Assembly: GCA_016787725.1 (NCBI GenBank)
Contig: JAEUTZ010000015.1
Location: forward strand, 124,001-188,000
Direction of reading: 5' to 3'
Origin: Cyclobacteriaceae bacterium
Lineage (GTDB): Bacteria; Bacteroidota; Bacteroidia; Cytophagales; Cyclobacteriaceae
DNA length: 64,000 bases
Shown here: positions 25,287 through 34,255 of the stretch, one piece after another
How the letters are laid out: each line of letters opens with the position of its first letter
Numbering within the stretch: position 1 is the first letter of the stretch
Notes under the pieces: generated by a model
Seen by the model: only the letters and a program-made list of their open reading frames with translations
Databases searched by the model: none
What the model was told of the DNA's origin: nothing
Translations under genes and position numbers: made by a program

Positions 25287-26485
25287 CCATTTGGATTCTC
25301 GTAAATAACCGCAGCTCCTTGCCCAACGCCTATACACATGGTTGCCAATCCGTATTTTACGTTTCGTTTCTGCATTTCATGAATCAGCGTGGCACTGATA
25401 CGAACTCCGCTGCAACCAAGAGGATGACCAATCGCAATTGCACCCCCATTTACGTTGACAAGGTCCGGGTTAAGATCCAGATCGCGAATACAGGCGATTG
25501 ACTGAGCCGCAAAAGCTTCATTCAATTCAATCAAGCCAATGTCGGATATTTTTATACCGGCACGTTGTACGGCCTTCTTTACGGCCGGTACCGGACCTAC
25601 ACCCATGTAGGCAGGATCCACCCCGGCCACCGCCATTGCCACAACCCGTGCAAGAGGTTTTTGACTCAGGCTTTTCAATACCTCCTCATTTACCACCAGG
25701 GCGGCCGCTGCACCATCGTTAATACCCGATGAATTTCCAGCCGTAACTGTTCCCTTCTCTTTAAATGCCGGCTTTAACAAAGCCAACTTCTCCATCGAGG
25801 TTTCGCGTGGATACTCATCCTTCGTAAACTCATATGAAACTTTGACTTTACTTACGAGTACAGGAATTAACTCCTCCTGAAAGCGATTTAACGTTCGGGC
25901 TGCAGAATATTTTTGTTGAGATGCTAATCCAAAACGATCTTGTTCCTCGCGTGTTATTTTCCACTTCGCTGCAACATTCTCAGCTGTTTCGCCCATGGAA
26001 TAGGGATGATACAATTGAGAAAGTTTGGAATTAACAAACCGCCAGCCGATGGTTGTATCGTACACTTCTGCTTTGCGTGAAAAAGGTTCCTCTGCCTTGG
26101 CCATGACAAACGGAGCCCGGCTCATACTTTCTACCCCTCCGGCAATGTAACACACACCGTCTCCGTGTACGATTCCACGCGATGCATCCATGATGGCTTG
26201 CAACCCCGAGGCGCACAGCCGGTTAACGGTAACACCCCCCACCTCTTTCGGTAAGCCCGCCAACAACAAGGCCATGCGCGCCACATTGCGGTTATCTTCG
26301 CCTGCCTGGTTGGCTGCACCAAATACCACATCCTCAATCAGGGTTGTGTCCACGGTTGGATTGCGCTCCATCAATTTTTTGATGACCAGGGCCGCCAGAT
26401 CATCAGGCCGGACCGAAGCTAGGGTACCCCCGAATTTCCCCACCGGTGTCCGTAGGATGTCCAGAATGTATGCGGATTTTGTCAT
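25283..26485 (-). CDS. Acetyl-CoA C-acetyltransferase / 3-ketoacyl-CoA thiolase
   Basis: 400-residue thiolase. Acyl-accepting Cys91 (VNRLCASGLQA), GGVESMSRAPF, the HPLGCSG block with H354 (GGAIAIGHPLG), and the second catalytic Cys384 (MCIGVGQG) are all present. The reaction is either thiolytic cleavage of 3-ketoacyl-CoA or condensation of two acetyl-CoA; no beta-oxidation partner (FadB-like) is adjacent, so direction and chain length are open. ATG at 26485; first gene of a likely thiolase-truA-ABC unit and divergent from the DUF4293 gene. Confidence 0.94.
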   Translation of the reverse strand: MTKSAYILDILRTPVGKFGGTLASVRPDDLAALVIKKLMERNPTVDTTLIEDVVFGAANQAGEDNRNVARMALLLAGLPKEVGGVTVNRLCASGLQAIMDASRGIVHGDGVCYIAGGVESMSRAPFVMAKAEEPFSRKAEVYDTTIGWRFVNSKLSQLYHPYSMGETAENVAAKWKITREEQDRFGLASQQKYSAARTLNRFQEELIPVLVSKVKVSYEFTKDEYPRETSMEKLALLKPAFKEKGTVTAGNSSGINDGAAAALVVNEEVLKSLSQKPLARVVAMAVAGVDPAYMGVGPVPAVKKAVQRAGIKISDIGLIELNEAFAAQSIACIRDLDLNPDLVNVNGGAIAIGHPLGCSGVRISATLIHEMQKRNVKYGLATMCIGVGQGAAVIYENPNG

Positions 26486-26516
26486 AAAATTTAATGATGC
26501 CCTACCTCTGATTTAG

Positions 26517-26524
26517 TAGTTTTG
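26517..26524 (+). promoter_or_regulatory. Probable -7 element of the DUF4293 gene
   Basis: TAGTTTTG, exact TAnnTTTG, 24 bp before the ATG at 26549, in the 63-bp gap to the divergent thiolase. Confidence 0.42.
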
Positions 26525-26548
26525 CGGGCAAGTTAACGCAACCTGACT

Positions 26549-27016
26549 ATGTGGCAAAGGATACAAACCGTGTTTCTGATTTTCGTGGTGATTAGCATGG
26601 TGTTGAGCCTCTTTTTACCCATCTGGAAGTTTGCTGAAGCAGATGGTGTTAAGGAATATCAATTATATCCGTTGCATTTTACCACCATCGATAACGGTCA
26701 ACGAATCACCACCTATTTTCCATACTCCATTACAGCCATATTAATGGTGGCTGCAGCCACACTCGCGGTCATGGAAATTCGCAGGTATGACAACCGGATG
26801 ACTCAAATTAAACTGGGCACTTTAAATTCACTTCTTCTTGCAGGCGTCATGATTTGTGTGGTCCTCTTCTACAACAACGCAACCAAAGAATTCGGGTACG
26901 GACGGTATGGGTTAAGTTTATGGATTCCCTTTATCGGTGTGGCCTGCAACTGGCTGGCCATCCGGTTTATACGCAGAGATGAAAAGCTGGTACGCGACTC
27001 TGACCGGATCCGATAA
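26549..27016 (+). CDS. DUF4293 family membrane protein
   Basis: 155 residues with four membrane helices (about 7-27, 58-77, 89-108 and 121-140). The start MWQRIQTVFL and the segment LFLPIWKF after helix 1 are typical of DUF4293, a family limited to Bacteroidota with no known function. The tail is basic (IRRDEKLVRDSDRIR), placing the C-terminus in the cytoplasm. Followed 46 bp later by the thiol peroxidase gene in the same direction. Confidence 0.85.
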   Translation: MWQRIQTVFLIFVVISMVLSLFLPIWKFAEADGVKEYQLYPLHFTTIDNGQRITTYFPYSITAILMVAAATLAVMEIRRYDNRMTQIKLGTLNSLLLAGVMICVVLFYNNATKEFGYGRYGLSLWIPFIGVACNWLAIRFIRRDEKLVRDSDRIR

Positions 27017-27062
27017 CCTTTTCATTGACTTATTGTTTTATTACAAATCAATATCACGCGAT

Positions 27063-27560
27063 ATGGCACTTACTAAACTTGGACCGGCCGATGCGAATAC
27101 GGTGGGCAATCTTCCGGCTGTCGGGTCATCGGCTCCTGATTTTACATTAACAGCCAATTCAATGAAGGATGTTCACCTGCGCGATTTTGCGGGCAAAAAC
27201 ATTGTGCTTAATATTTTCCCCAGCGTGGATACGGGCGTGTGTTCTACCTCGGTCCGGGAATTTAACAAGCGGGTTGCCTCGGTGGATAACACTGTTGTAC
27301 TCTGCATTTCCAAAGATCTGCCCTTTGCCCAGAAAAGATTTTGCGGAGCCGAAGGAATCGATCGGGCCATTACCCTCTCTGATTTTCGCAATCGTGGATT
27401 TGGCAGCGCCTATGGCGTGGAGTTACTGGACAGCGGCTTTGCCGGTTTATTTGCCCGGGCGGTGGTGGTGATTGATCCGAAAGGAAAAGTTATATACACC
27501 GAACTGGTTCCAACCATTGGTCAGGAACCGAACTATGAGGATGCACTGAAAGCAATCTAA
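27063..27560 (+). CDS. tpx: Thiol peroxidase (Tpx, atypical 2-Cys peroxiredoxin)
   Basis: 165 residues from the ATG at 27063; the frame is open further upstream but that part overlaps the DUF4293 gene and has no Tpx character. It reduces hydrogen and alkyl peroxides using thioredoxin. Peroxidatic Cys60 in DTGVCSTSVREFN and resolving Cys94 in KRFCGAEG are both present with normal Tpx spacing. PSVDTGVC and RAVVVIDPKGKVIYTELVP are family blocks. The length is that of the family. An intrinsic terminator follows at 27603. Confidence 0.96.
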   Translation: MALTKLGPADANTVGNLPAVGSSAPDFTLTANSMKDVHLRDFAGKNIVLNIFPSVDTGVCSTSVREFNKRVASVDNTVVLCISKDLPFAQKRFCGAEGIDRAITLSDFRNRGFGSAYGVELLDSGFAGLFARAVVVIDPKGKVIYTELVPTIGQEPNYEDALKAI

Positions 27561-27602
27561 CCCATATCTTTTCTTTACCGCCAGGCATTAATTGAAATTA
27601 GG

Positions 27603-27625
27603 ACCCTTCGAATCGAAGGGTTTTT
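27603..27625 (+). terminator. Terminator after tpx
   Basis: ACCCTTCG / CGAAGGGT perfect 8-bp stem, 3-nt loop, then TTTT (the stem's last T makes five). It lies inside the upstream open part of the next reading frame, which supports the 27673 start for that gene. Confidence 0.82.
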
Positions 27626-27672
27626 CATTTCCTTACTTTTTCAATTACCTTTTGAAATCTAAATCCAAGCCC

Positions 27673-28941
27673 ATGAGAAAGTTCACCGTACTTTTCGCAT
27701 GCCTCATTCTTTCCGTTGGCGTTTTTGCACAAAATCAGGGCCGCTATTATATAACAGCCGACCGGGTGTTTGATGGTGAAACCATGCACGAAGGTTGGGC
27801 GGTAGTGGTGGAAGGCAACAAGATTATTGCCGTTGGCCCTAAAAACCAGGTGCGAGAACCAGTCGGATCAACCCAGTTAAATTTCTCTAATTCCACACTT
27901 ACTCCGGGATTAATTGAGGGGCATTCCCATTTACTCTTATATCCCTACAACATTACAGATTGGGATACCCAGGTTTTAAAAGAAACTGACGCCTATCGAA
28001 CTGCCCGTGCCACCGTGCATGCCCGCAATACCTTGATGGCCGGGTTTACAACCGCCCGCGATTTAGGCACAGAAGGTGCTGGCTATTCCGATGTGGCTCT
28101 AAAACGCGCAATTGATGAAGGCATCATTCCGGGTCCACGCTTGCTGGTGGCCGGCAGGGCTATTGTTTCCACAGGCTCTTACGGGCCGAAAGGGTATGAC
28201 CACGATCAGCAAATCATGCTGGGAGCAGAAGCCGCTGATGGCGATGATTTAATACGCGTTGTGCGCAATCAGATTGGCAAAGGCGCTGATTTTATTAAGA
28301 TTTATGCGGACTACCGATGGGGTATGCAAGGCGAAGATCAACCGTCATTCACACTGGATGAACTAAAACTAATCAATGAAGTTACACGCAGCAGCGGGCG
28401 GGTGATGGTGTGCCATGCCAAATCGAAAGAAGCAATCAAGCGGGCGGTGCTGGCCGGTGCCGAAACCATTGAGCATGGCGATTTCATTGATTTGGAAATT
28501 GGTAAATTGATGAAAGCTCATAATGTGACCTTCATTCCTACACTGGCTGCCGTTGATGTAATCTCACAATACCGGGGGTGGAAAAAAGGAGTCTCACCAG
28601 AACCTGCCAACGTGACCAACAAAAAGAAAAGTTTTAAAGAAGCGTTGGCTTCCGGGGTTACCATTGGTATGGGGGGCGATGTGGGTGTGTTTCCTCACGG
28701 AAACAATGTGTTGGAAATGGAATTGATGGTTGAATACGGGATGAACCCTTTTGAAGTATTGAAAGCCGCAACCAGTGTAAATGCCCGGGCTTTTCATTTG
28801 GAGAACCAGGTAGGCTTCATTAAAGAGGGCTTGAAGGCTGATCTGGTTGTCGTTAGCGGTGACCCTTCCAAAAATATTTCAGATGTGCGGAATGTAAAAT
28901 TTGTAATGAAGGACGGTGTGGTTTATCGAAATGAGAAATAG
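27673..28941 (+). CDS. Secreted amidohydrolase (imidazolonepropionase-like)
   Basis: 422 residues from the ATG at 27673, chosen for its signal peptide (MRKFTVLFACLILSVGVFAQ) and because a terminator lies in the upstream extension. Metal-dependent hydrolase landmarks: GHSHLLLY with H84 and H86, GADFIKIYAD (candidate carboxylated Lys), VCHAKS and TIEHGD (two more His), and the final Asp in GMGGDVGVF. The family includes Xaa-Pro dipeptidases and other cyclic-amide hydrolases acting in the periplasm; the substrate cannot be read from sequence. It is followed 48 bp later by the Hyi-like gene. Confidence 0.9.
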   Translation: MRKFTVLFACLILSVGVFAQNQGRYYITADRVFDGETMHEGWAVVVEGNKIIAVGPKNQVREPVGSTQLNFSNSTLTPGLIEGHSHLLLYPYNITDWDTQVLKETDAYRTARATVHARNTLMAGFTTARDLGTEGAGYSDVALKRAIDEGIIPGPRLLVAGRAIVSTGSYGPKGYDHDQQIMLGAEAADGDDLIRVVRNQIGKGADFIKIYADYRWGMQGEDQPSFTLDELKLINEVTRSSGRVMVCHAKSKEAIKRAVLAGAETIEHGDFIDLEIGKLMKAHNVTFIPTLAAVDVISQYRGWKKGVSPEPANVTNKKKSFKEALASGVTIGMGGDVGVFPHGNNVLEMELMVEYGMNPFEVLKAATSVNARAFHLENQVGFIKEGLKADLVVVSGDPSKNISDVRNVKFVMKDGVVYRNEK

Positions 28942-28989
28942 AAAACGTACCTTGAAGTAGTCTTTTTTGATTACTTAAATAACAATGTG

Positions 28990-29853
28990 ATGAACCGTAA
29001 ACAAGCATTAAAAGCGCTTGCAGCTTCTGCTGCCAGTGCCGTTGCAATACCCCAACTTGCGAAAGGTATGGATGTTCTTTCAAGCGAATTGAAAACCAAA
29101 ATCAATCATTCGGTATGCCAATGGTGTTATGGCTCGATTCCGCTCGAAGAATTTGCCCGGGCTGCCAAAGAGATCGGCTTGAAATCGATTGAATTACTGG
29201 GGCCGGATCAATGGGCAGTGGTTCAAAAACACGGGCTTACCTGCGCGATGGCGTATGTTACTGACCTGGGGTTGAACAAAGGATTTAATGATCCTTCCCT
29301 GCACGGAAAATTCCTGAAAGACTTCTCCACCAACATCCCCAAAGCAGCCGATGCCGGATTGAAGAGCGTAATTTGTTTTAGCGGCAATGCCAATGGGTTG
29401 AGTTACGAACAAGGCTTGGAAAATTGTGCCATTGGGCTAGCTCCTGTTTTAAAAGTAGCTGAGAAGTACAATGTCTTGGTTCAAATGGAACTCCTCAATA
29501 GCAAGGTAGACCATAAGGACTACCAATGCGACCATACCGAGTGGGGTGTTAAACTTTGCGAAAAACTAGGTTCTCCCAATTTTAAACTTCTGTATGATAT
29601 CTATCACATGCAGATCATGGAGGGCGATGTAATTGCCACCATCCGAAAACATCAAAAATACATTGGCCATTATCATACGGGGGGGGTGCCCGGCAGAAAT
29701 GAAATAGACGAAACGCAAGAACTTTACTACCCGGCCATAATGAAAGCGATTGTAGAAACTGGGTTTAACGGGTTTGTTGCCCAGGAATTTATCCCAAAAC
29801 GGCCGGATAAGCTGGCGTCCCTGAAACAGGGTGTAGGGATTTGTGATGTATAG
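28990..29853 (+). CDS. Exported sugar isomerase-like TIM-barrel protein (hydroxypyruvate isomerase family)
   Basis: 287 residues from the ATG at 28990 (a GTG lies just before it). An N-terminal segment MNRKQALKALAASAASAVAI looks like a signal peptide with a single Arg, not a twin-arginine motif. The barrel belongs to the xylose isomerase-like/AP-endonuclease 2 superfamily: QMELLNSKVDHKDYQCDHT, YDIYHMQIMEGD and HTGGVPGRNEID are the Hyi-type metal and substrate blocks. Enzymes of this family interconvert hydroxypyruvate and tartronate semialdehyde, but exported Bacteroidota members may act on other sugars. No pathway partner is next to it apart from the amidohydrolase. Confidence 0.85.
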   Translation: MNRKQALKALAASAASAVAIPQLAKGMDVLSSELKTKINHSVCQWCYGSIPLEEFARAAKEIGLKSIELLGPDQWAVVQKHGLTCAMAYVTDLGLNKGFNDPSLHGKFLKDFSTNIPKAADAGLKSVICFSGNANGLSYEQGLENCAIGLAPVLKVAEKYNVLVQMELLNSKVDHKDYQCDHTEWGVKLCEKLGSPNFKLLYDIYHMQIMEGDVIATIRKHQKYIGHYHTGGVPGRNEIDETQELYYPAIMKAIVETGFNGFVAQEFIPKRPDKLASLKQGVGICDV

Positions 29854-29938
29854 TACGCTTTGATCCCGATTAATGGGAAGAGTTGTAAAATAAAGGATCC
29901 CTTCCGCACGTCTATTCATACGGCAGTGTTAATTTCTA

Positions 29939-30586
29939 ATGAATAAAATAAAAGTGATTATCACCGGAGCAACCGGAATGGTAGGCGAAGGTGTTTTATT
30001 GCATTGTCTCCAGACCGAATCCGTTGCGGAAGTGTTGATGCTCAACCGCAGACCCTTTGGAGTTAGGCACCCAAAGTTGAAAGAACTTATCGTTCCCAAT
30101 TTTCTGGAAATCGAAAGGTATAAGGACTCATTAATCGGCTACGATGCTTGTTTCTTTTGTGCCGGAATAAGTTCTGTAGGAATGAGCGAAGCAGATTATA
30201 CCCGCATTACCTATGAAACTACCCTTGCTGTAGCCGCTCTTCTGGCTCGATTGAATGAGACCATGGTATTCAATTATGTATCCGGAGCGCTTACGGATGC
30301 GAAAGGGAAGCAGATGTGGCAACGCGTTAAAGGTCGTACTGAAAATGAATTAATGCAGCTCCCATTCCGGGGTCAGTATAATTTCAGACCTGGTGTTATG
30401 ACGCCTGTCGGTGGTCAGAAAAATGTGCGGTGGTTTTTTAAACCCTTTATCTGGATTTTCCGGACTTTATCTCCATCTCAGACGCTCTCTCTGCACGAGG
30501 TAGGTGAAGCGATGGTGCACGCGGTTACCCGCGGTTACCATAAGCAAGTGCTAGAGATCAGCGATGTCCGCCAGTTAGCAAAATAA
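29939..30586 (+). CDS. NAD(P)-binding Rossmann-fold protein (atypical SDR)
   Basis: 215 residues. The nucleotide-binding motif GATGMVG (10-16) stands at the N-terminus, followed by VLMLNRRP (basic residues after strand 2, suggesting NADP) and a YDACFFCAGISSVGMSE loop. The Ser-Tyr-Lys triad of classical SDRs is not in its usual place, so an atypical SDR (NAD-dependent epimerase-like or a flavin-reductase-like binding protein) is most likely. Substrate unknown. ATG at 29939; converges with the Asp-ladder gene 12 bp after its stop. Confidence 0.85.
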   Translation: MNKIKVIITGATGMVGEGVLLHCLQTESVAEVLMLNRRPFGVRHPKLKELIVPNFLEIERYKDSLIGYDACFFCAGISSVGMSEADYTRITYETTLAVAALLARLNETMVFNYVSGALTDAKGKQMWQRVKGRTENELMQLPFRGQYNFRPGVMTPVGGQKNVRWFFKPFIWIFRTLSPSQTLSLHEVGEAMVHAVTRGYHKQVLEISDVRQLAK

Positions 30587-30598
30587 TTCCGGATATAT

Positions 30599-31465
30599 TT
30601 ATCGCGATAAGCGAACCCGGGCATCATCTGCCCGAATGTTGAATCGGGCAGTACCCTGTGCGGCTGTTGTTAATCTTGTACGGCTTTCCGATTGTTCAAT
30701 AATCTCAAAACCACCTTCGGTACTTACGCGGGCATCATCATGACGGATATCAAACCGACCGCCACCCCCAAGGATTTTCAAAGCAATCAAACCATCCTGG
30801 GCATCAATGGTATAATCTCCATTTTCAGCCAATGAAGTTTCTACCATAAAATCACCATCATCTATTTGCGCCCGGATCGTTGAAAAATTTGCATTTTTTA
30901 CTTCAACATCGGCATCATCGGCATCCACTTCCAATAAACCCTGGCCACGATCCATGCGCAAGTCGCCATCATCCAATTTCACCATGAAACTATTACCCAT
31001 GCAACCGGTCAGTTCAATGTCTGCGTCATCGAGATCAAGTTCGATTGAACCGTGAACCGATTTAATGAAATAGTCCCCATCATCCCCATCGATTCTCAGA
31101 CTCACGCCTTCGGGTATCTCCAGATTGATGGTATATTTCTCATTGTAATAGCCAATGATTCCCACCGTTGATCTGCGGGTTTGCTCACGAATGGTGAGAT
31201 TCCCTTCCCGCTCGGAAACATCAACTTGAAATTCTTCCTCCCCGAAAACCAATCCCTTGGAATTTACCTCACGATCAATTTTTACACGAGCCGTGGTGCG
31301 AGCAGACCCCACAATAAAAACTTTCGCATCGGAAGCCTCGAGCTCAAGAATACCGACTGGACTTATTTTGTACTCCTTATCAAGGTGATAGTCGCCAATT
31401 TTTGTGGATTGGGCGGATGCAGTCAATCCGGTGAAAAGAACTGCTACGGATAAAATTGATTTCAT
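30599..31465 (-). CDS. Exported beta-solenoid protein with an Asp ladder (DUF4097-like)
   Basis: 288 residues from the ATG at 31465, which begins a signal peptide (MKSILSVAVLFTGLTASAQS); the open frame reaches further upstream. The mature part is a repeat: DDGD or DDAD at residues 128, 146, 165, 183 and 202, a weaker DAQD at 221, then DDAR at 243 and 280, spaced 18, 19, 18, 19, 19, 22 and 37. Each core is flanked by strands of alternating hydrophobic residues. This fits a right-handed beta-helix in which acidic turns stack into a ladder, as in DUF4097/adhesin-like proteins, and could bind calcium. Function unknown; no operon partner. Confidence 0.85.
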   Translation of the reverse strand: MKSILSVAVLFTGLTASAQSTKIGDYHLDKEYKISPVGILELEASDAKVFIVGSARTTARVKIDREVNSKGLVFGEEEFQVDVSEREGNLTIREQTRRSTVGIIGYYNEKYTINLEIPEGVSLRIDGDDGDYFIKSVHGSIELDLDDADIELTGCMGNSFMVKLDDGDLRMDRGQGLLEVDADDADVEVKNANFSTIRAQIDDGDFMVETSLAENGDYTIDAQDGLIALKILGGGGRFDIRHDDARVSTEGGFEIIEQSESRTRLTTAAQGTARFNIRADDARVRLSR

Positions 31466-31541
31466 GCGAATCAGGGTTTGCCTGGTAAGACGCACAGTGA
31501 GCACAAAAGGTTGCAGTACGCCTGCAAGTACCCGTTGAAGA

Positions 31542-32432
31542 TTAATTTACAGGTTGTACCAGGTTTTCCGGCCGCTTGTGTTTCCAGCGCTTATGGCTCC
31601 AGAGCCAATACTCAGGCTTGGCAATAATATCCAATTCCAGCAAATGGTTGATACGTCTGGTGATCTCCCCGTACCCGGTCTTTTGCGGCTCTTCCATTGC
31701 TTCGATAAACTCGTACGTATAATACCCACGCTTTACTTTGTTTATCCGCAAATACAAGACAGGAAAATTAAATTCCTTGGCATACTTCTCTGCACCGAAA
31801 ATCATAGCCGTGTCCTGATTCAGAAATGTACCCCAATAACAGTTGTGGGATTTACTGGGCCATTGGTCGATCCCAAAAATTATAGCCCGCAGTCCTTCCC
31901 CTGATTCAAATTCCTGCTTTGCAACCTTGGTTGATACCATTCTCAACCCGTACTGACTGCGGGAAGCCCGCATTTTGGCATCAAAGAATTCATTCTTAAG
32001 GGTTCGATAAAGGGCAACCGCCTTATGCTTTATTTCCGAGTCAATCGCTACTGCAAAGAGCTCCCAATTGTTATAATGACCTCCGGCAATGATTACACTT
32101 TGTCCGCTGTCGTGAAAACGATCGCAAAATTCAGGGTTCAATAATTTCATCCGCTGCTTCACTTCCTGTTCGGAAATCGTGAAGACTTTGATACTTTCCA
32201 CCATTAAATCACAGAAATGACGATAGAAGCCTTGCGCAATTTGTTCATGCTCAGCTGGTAATCTTTCGGGAAAGGAATTGACTATATTCTGAAATACTAC
32301 TTGCTTCCGATAGCCAACTACCTTATACATCAATACATATAATCCATCCGACAGGAGATACAAGACCGGATATGGCAAATAGGAAATGGGAAGGAGGAGC
32401 CCATAAAAGAAAAGCAGGTTAAGAATTCGCAT
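31542..32432 (-). CDS. LpxL/HtrB-like lipid A acyltransferase family protein, copy 1
   Basis: 296 residues with a hydrophobic N-terminus (about 4-36). Catalytic HX4E motif GHYNNWE (H119, E124), then RTLKNEFFDAKMRASRSQYG and DQWPSKSHNCYWGTFLNQDT, typical of the lysophospholipid/lipid A late acyltransferases in Bacteroidota. It should transfer an acyl chain from acyl-ACP to lipid A or to another envelope amino- or glycolipid. It follows a paralogue at 32524-33426 in the same direction with 91 bp between them. The shared blocks (GYRKxVVxxNIxNSFP, FYRHxCDL, KVFTISE) and identical HX4E position show a tandem duplication. Confidence 0.88.
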   Translation of the reverse strand: MRILNLLFFYGLLLPISYLPYPVLYLLSDGLYVLMYKVVGYRKQVVFQNIVNSFPERLPAEHEQIAQGFYRHFCDLMVESIKVFTISEQEVKQRMKLLNPEFCDRFHDSGQSVIIAGGHYNNWELFAVAIDSEIKHKAVALYRTLKNEFFDAKMRASRSQYGLRMVSTKVAKQEFESGEGLRAIIFGIDQWPSKSHNCYWGTFLNQDTAMIFGAEKYAKEFNFPVLYLRINKVKRGYYTYEFIEAMEEPQKTGYGEITRRINHLLELDIIAKPEYWLWSHKRWKHKRPENLVQPVN

Positions 32433-32523
32433 TGCTAATAGTCAATTCGCATGATCCCTAATTTCTGGCAAACAAGTTCCTGAATTAAAAAATACTCGGA
32501 AGCAGGCTTTACTCATTTCTCGA

Positions 32524-33426
32524 CTATTCACGGGCCGTGCCTTGATGCGTTAAAACTTGATCAACCGGTCGTTTGTATTTCCACCGCTTATGACTCCATA
32601 GCCAATATTGGGGTGTTTTTAAGATGTCTTGCTCAAGCAAATCGTTAACGCGTTGGGTGATGTAGCCATATTCTGATTGAGGAGCTTCAATTACTTCTGT
32701 AAACTCATAGGTATAGTGCCCCCGTTTTACCTTATTAATTCGTCCATAGATCACTGGATAGTTATAGGCCTTGCTGTACTTTTCCACTCCAAAATTCATT
32801 GCGGTATCCTGATTAAGAAAAGTACCCCAATAACATTTTTTAGGATTTACTGGTGATTGATCGAAAGCGAAGACGATTGCCCGCAACCCCTCGCCTTTAT
32901 TAAATTCTTCCCAGGTTTGCCGGGTGGGGATCATCTTCAATCCATATCGACTCCGGGATTCTCGCATTTTTGCATCAAAGAATTTATTGGTAAAAGGTCT
33001 ATACAAAGCTATCGGCTGGTGTTTGATGGATTTGGCTATACTTACCGCTGTTAACTCCCAATTATTTAAATGACCCAATGCCATAATAACACTACGTCCC
33101 TGATCATAATACCGATCGATAAATTCAGGATTGATAAATTTGAAATGAAGACTCAATTCCTTTTCAGAAATCGTAAAAACCTTAATGTTCTCAACCGTCA
33201 AGTCACACAAATGACGGTAGAAATCACTCATCAATTGTATATGTTCTTCATTCGACTTGTGAGGGAATGAATTAGTAATGTTTCGTATTACCACACTCTT
33301 CCTATAGCCTAGTGCTTTATAAAGGATAAAATATAAACAATCAGAAATTACGTACAATACTCTAAACGGAAGTCGTGAGATCGGAATTAATGCTCCGTAG
33401 AAAAATATAAGATTCAACAGCTTCAT
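32524..33426 (-). CDS. LpxL/HtrB-like lipid A acyltransferase family protein, copy 2
   Basis: 300 residues, co-linear with the previous gene. HX4E motif GHLNNWE (H119, E124), RPFTNKFFDAKMRESRSRYG and DQSPVNPKKCYWGTFLNQDT. The N-terminal helix region and most motif spacing are the same as in copy 1, but surface residues differ, so the two may use different acyl chains or acceptors. It starts 7 bp downstream of the purine nucleoside phosphorylase stop and probably shares that transcript. Confidence 0.88.
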   Translation of the reverse strand: MKLLNLIFFYGALIPISRLPFRVLYVISDCLYFILYKALGYRKSVVIRNITNSFPHKSNEEHIQLMSDFYRHLCDLTVENIKVFTISEKELSLHFKFINPEFIDRYYDQGRSVIMALGHLNNWELTAVSIAKSIKHQPIALYRPFTNKFFDAKMRESRSRYGLKMIPTRQTWEEFNKGEGLRAIVFAFDQSPVNPKKCYWGTFLNQDTAMNFGVEKYSKAYNYPVIYGRINKVKRGHYTYEFTEVIEAPQSEYGYITQRVNDLLEQDILKTPQYWLWSHKRWKYKRPVDQVLTHQGTARE

Positions 33427-33433
33427 GATCTGA

Positions 33434-34249
33434 TCACAAAGATGCGATTAGTTCTACATACAATTCCGTGAGCTTGCCTTCGGTTTTCCCTGCAGTTTCG
33501 ATGATGTCCTTGATTACCACCGGCTTCAGGTTGTCAGGATCACAGTCGTCTGTCAGTACAGAAATAGCGCAACATGGCAGCCCCATGTGGTTAGCTACCA
33601 ATACTTCCGGTATGGTGCTCATTCCCACAGCATCGGCCCCAATCCGATCCAGAAACCGGTACTCGGCCCGGGTCTCGAGGTTGGGACCCATGACAGCCAC
33701 ATATACTCCTTTGTTGAGTTTAATCTTTTTTGCCTTCGCTATTCTGATTAAATGATCATTCAGTTTTTTTGAGTACGGTTGGCTCATATCAGGAAAACGG
33801 GGACCAAATACTTCGAAGTTGGGTCCTCTTAATGGATTATCGGGCAACAAATTGATGTGATCATCCAACAACATCAACTGCCCTTTGCTCCACTTCCGGT
33901 TTAGATTGCCGGCTGCATTAGAGATCAACAAATAGCGTATGCCCAGCAATTTCATTACCCGTACCGGCAAAGTGATCTGCTGCATGGAATATCCCTCATA
34001 ATAATGAAAACGCCCTTGCATGGCCAGAACCTTTTTGCCTTTCACATCCCCGTAGATTAACTTCCCTTTATGAAATTCAACCGTAGAAATCGGAAAATGG
34101 GGAATTGAATTATAGTTAATGACGATTTGGTTCTTGATTTTCTCAACAAACTTGTTGCCCAACCCGGTTCCCAGGATCACTCCCACTTCTGGTTTGATGA
34201 TCCCATGCTTCTTCAGGTAATCGGTGGCCTCTTTAATATGTTCAATCAT
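33434..34249 (-). CDS. Purine-nucleoside phosphorylase, trimeric class
   Basis: 271 residues; cleaves inosine and guanosine with phosphate in purine salvage. Landmarks: GVILGTGLG at the N-terminus (phosphate site), MQGRFHYYEGYS, ISNAAGNLN, GVYVAVMGPNLETRAEYRFL and GADAVGMSTIPEVLVANHMG, all typical of the trimeric PunA/DeoD-II type rather than hexameric DeoD. ATG at 34249. A terminator hairpin lies 7 bp upstream of the start, so expression depends on a promoter in a very small space or on read-through. Confidence 0.95.
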   Translation of the reverse strand: MIEHIKEATDYLKKHGIIKPEVGVILGTGLGNKFVEKIKNQIVINYNSIPHFPISTVEFHKGKLIYGDVKGKKVLAMQGRFHYYEGYSMQQITLPVRVMKLLGIRYLLISNAAGNLNRKWSKGQLMLLDDHINLLPDNPLRGPNFEVFGPRFPDMSQPYSKKLNDHLIRIAKAKKIKLNKGVYVAVMGPNLETRAEYRFLDRIGADAVGMSTIPEVLVANHMGLPCCAISVLTDDCDPDNLKPVVIKDIIETAGKTEGKLTELYVELIASL

Positions 34250-34255
34250 GGTACA

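Noticed and set aside
26937-27062. Longer start for thiol peroxidase
   Set aside because: It overlaps the DUF4293 gene in another frame and lacks Tpx homology; the family length starts at 27063.
27592-27672. Longer start for the amidohydrolase
   Set aside because: It contains the tpx terminator and the signal peptide begins at 27673.
28990-29068. Twin-arginine signal on the hydroxypyruvate-isomerase-like protein
   Set aside because: Only a single Arg is present before the hydrophobic stretch (NRKQALK), so a Sec-type signal is more likely.
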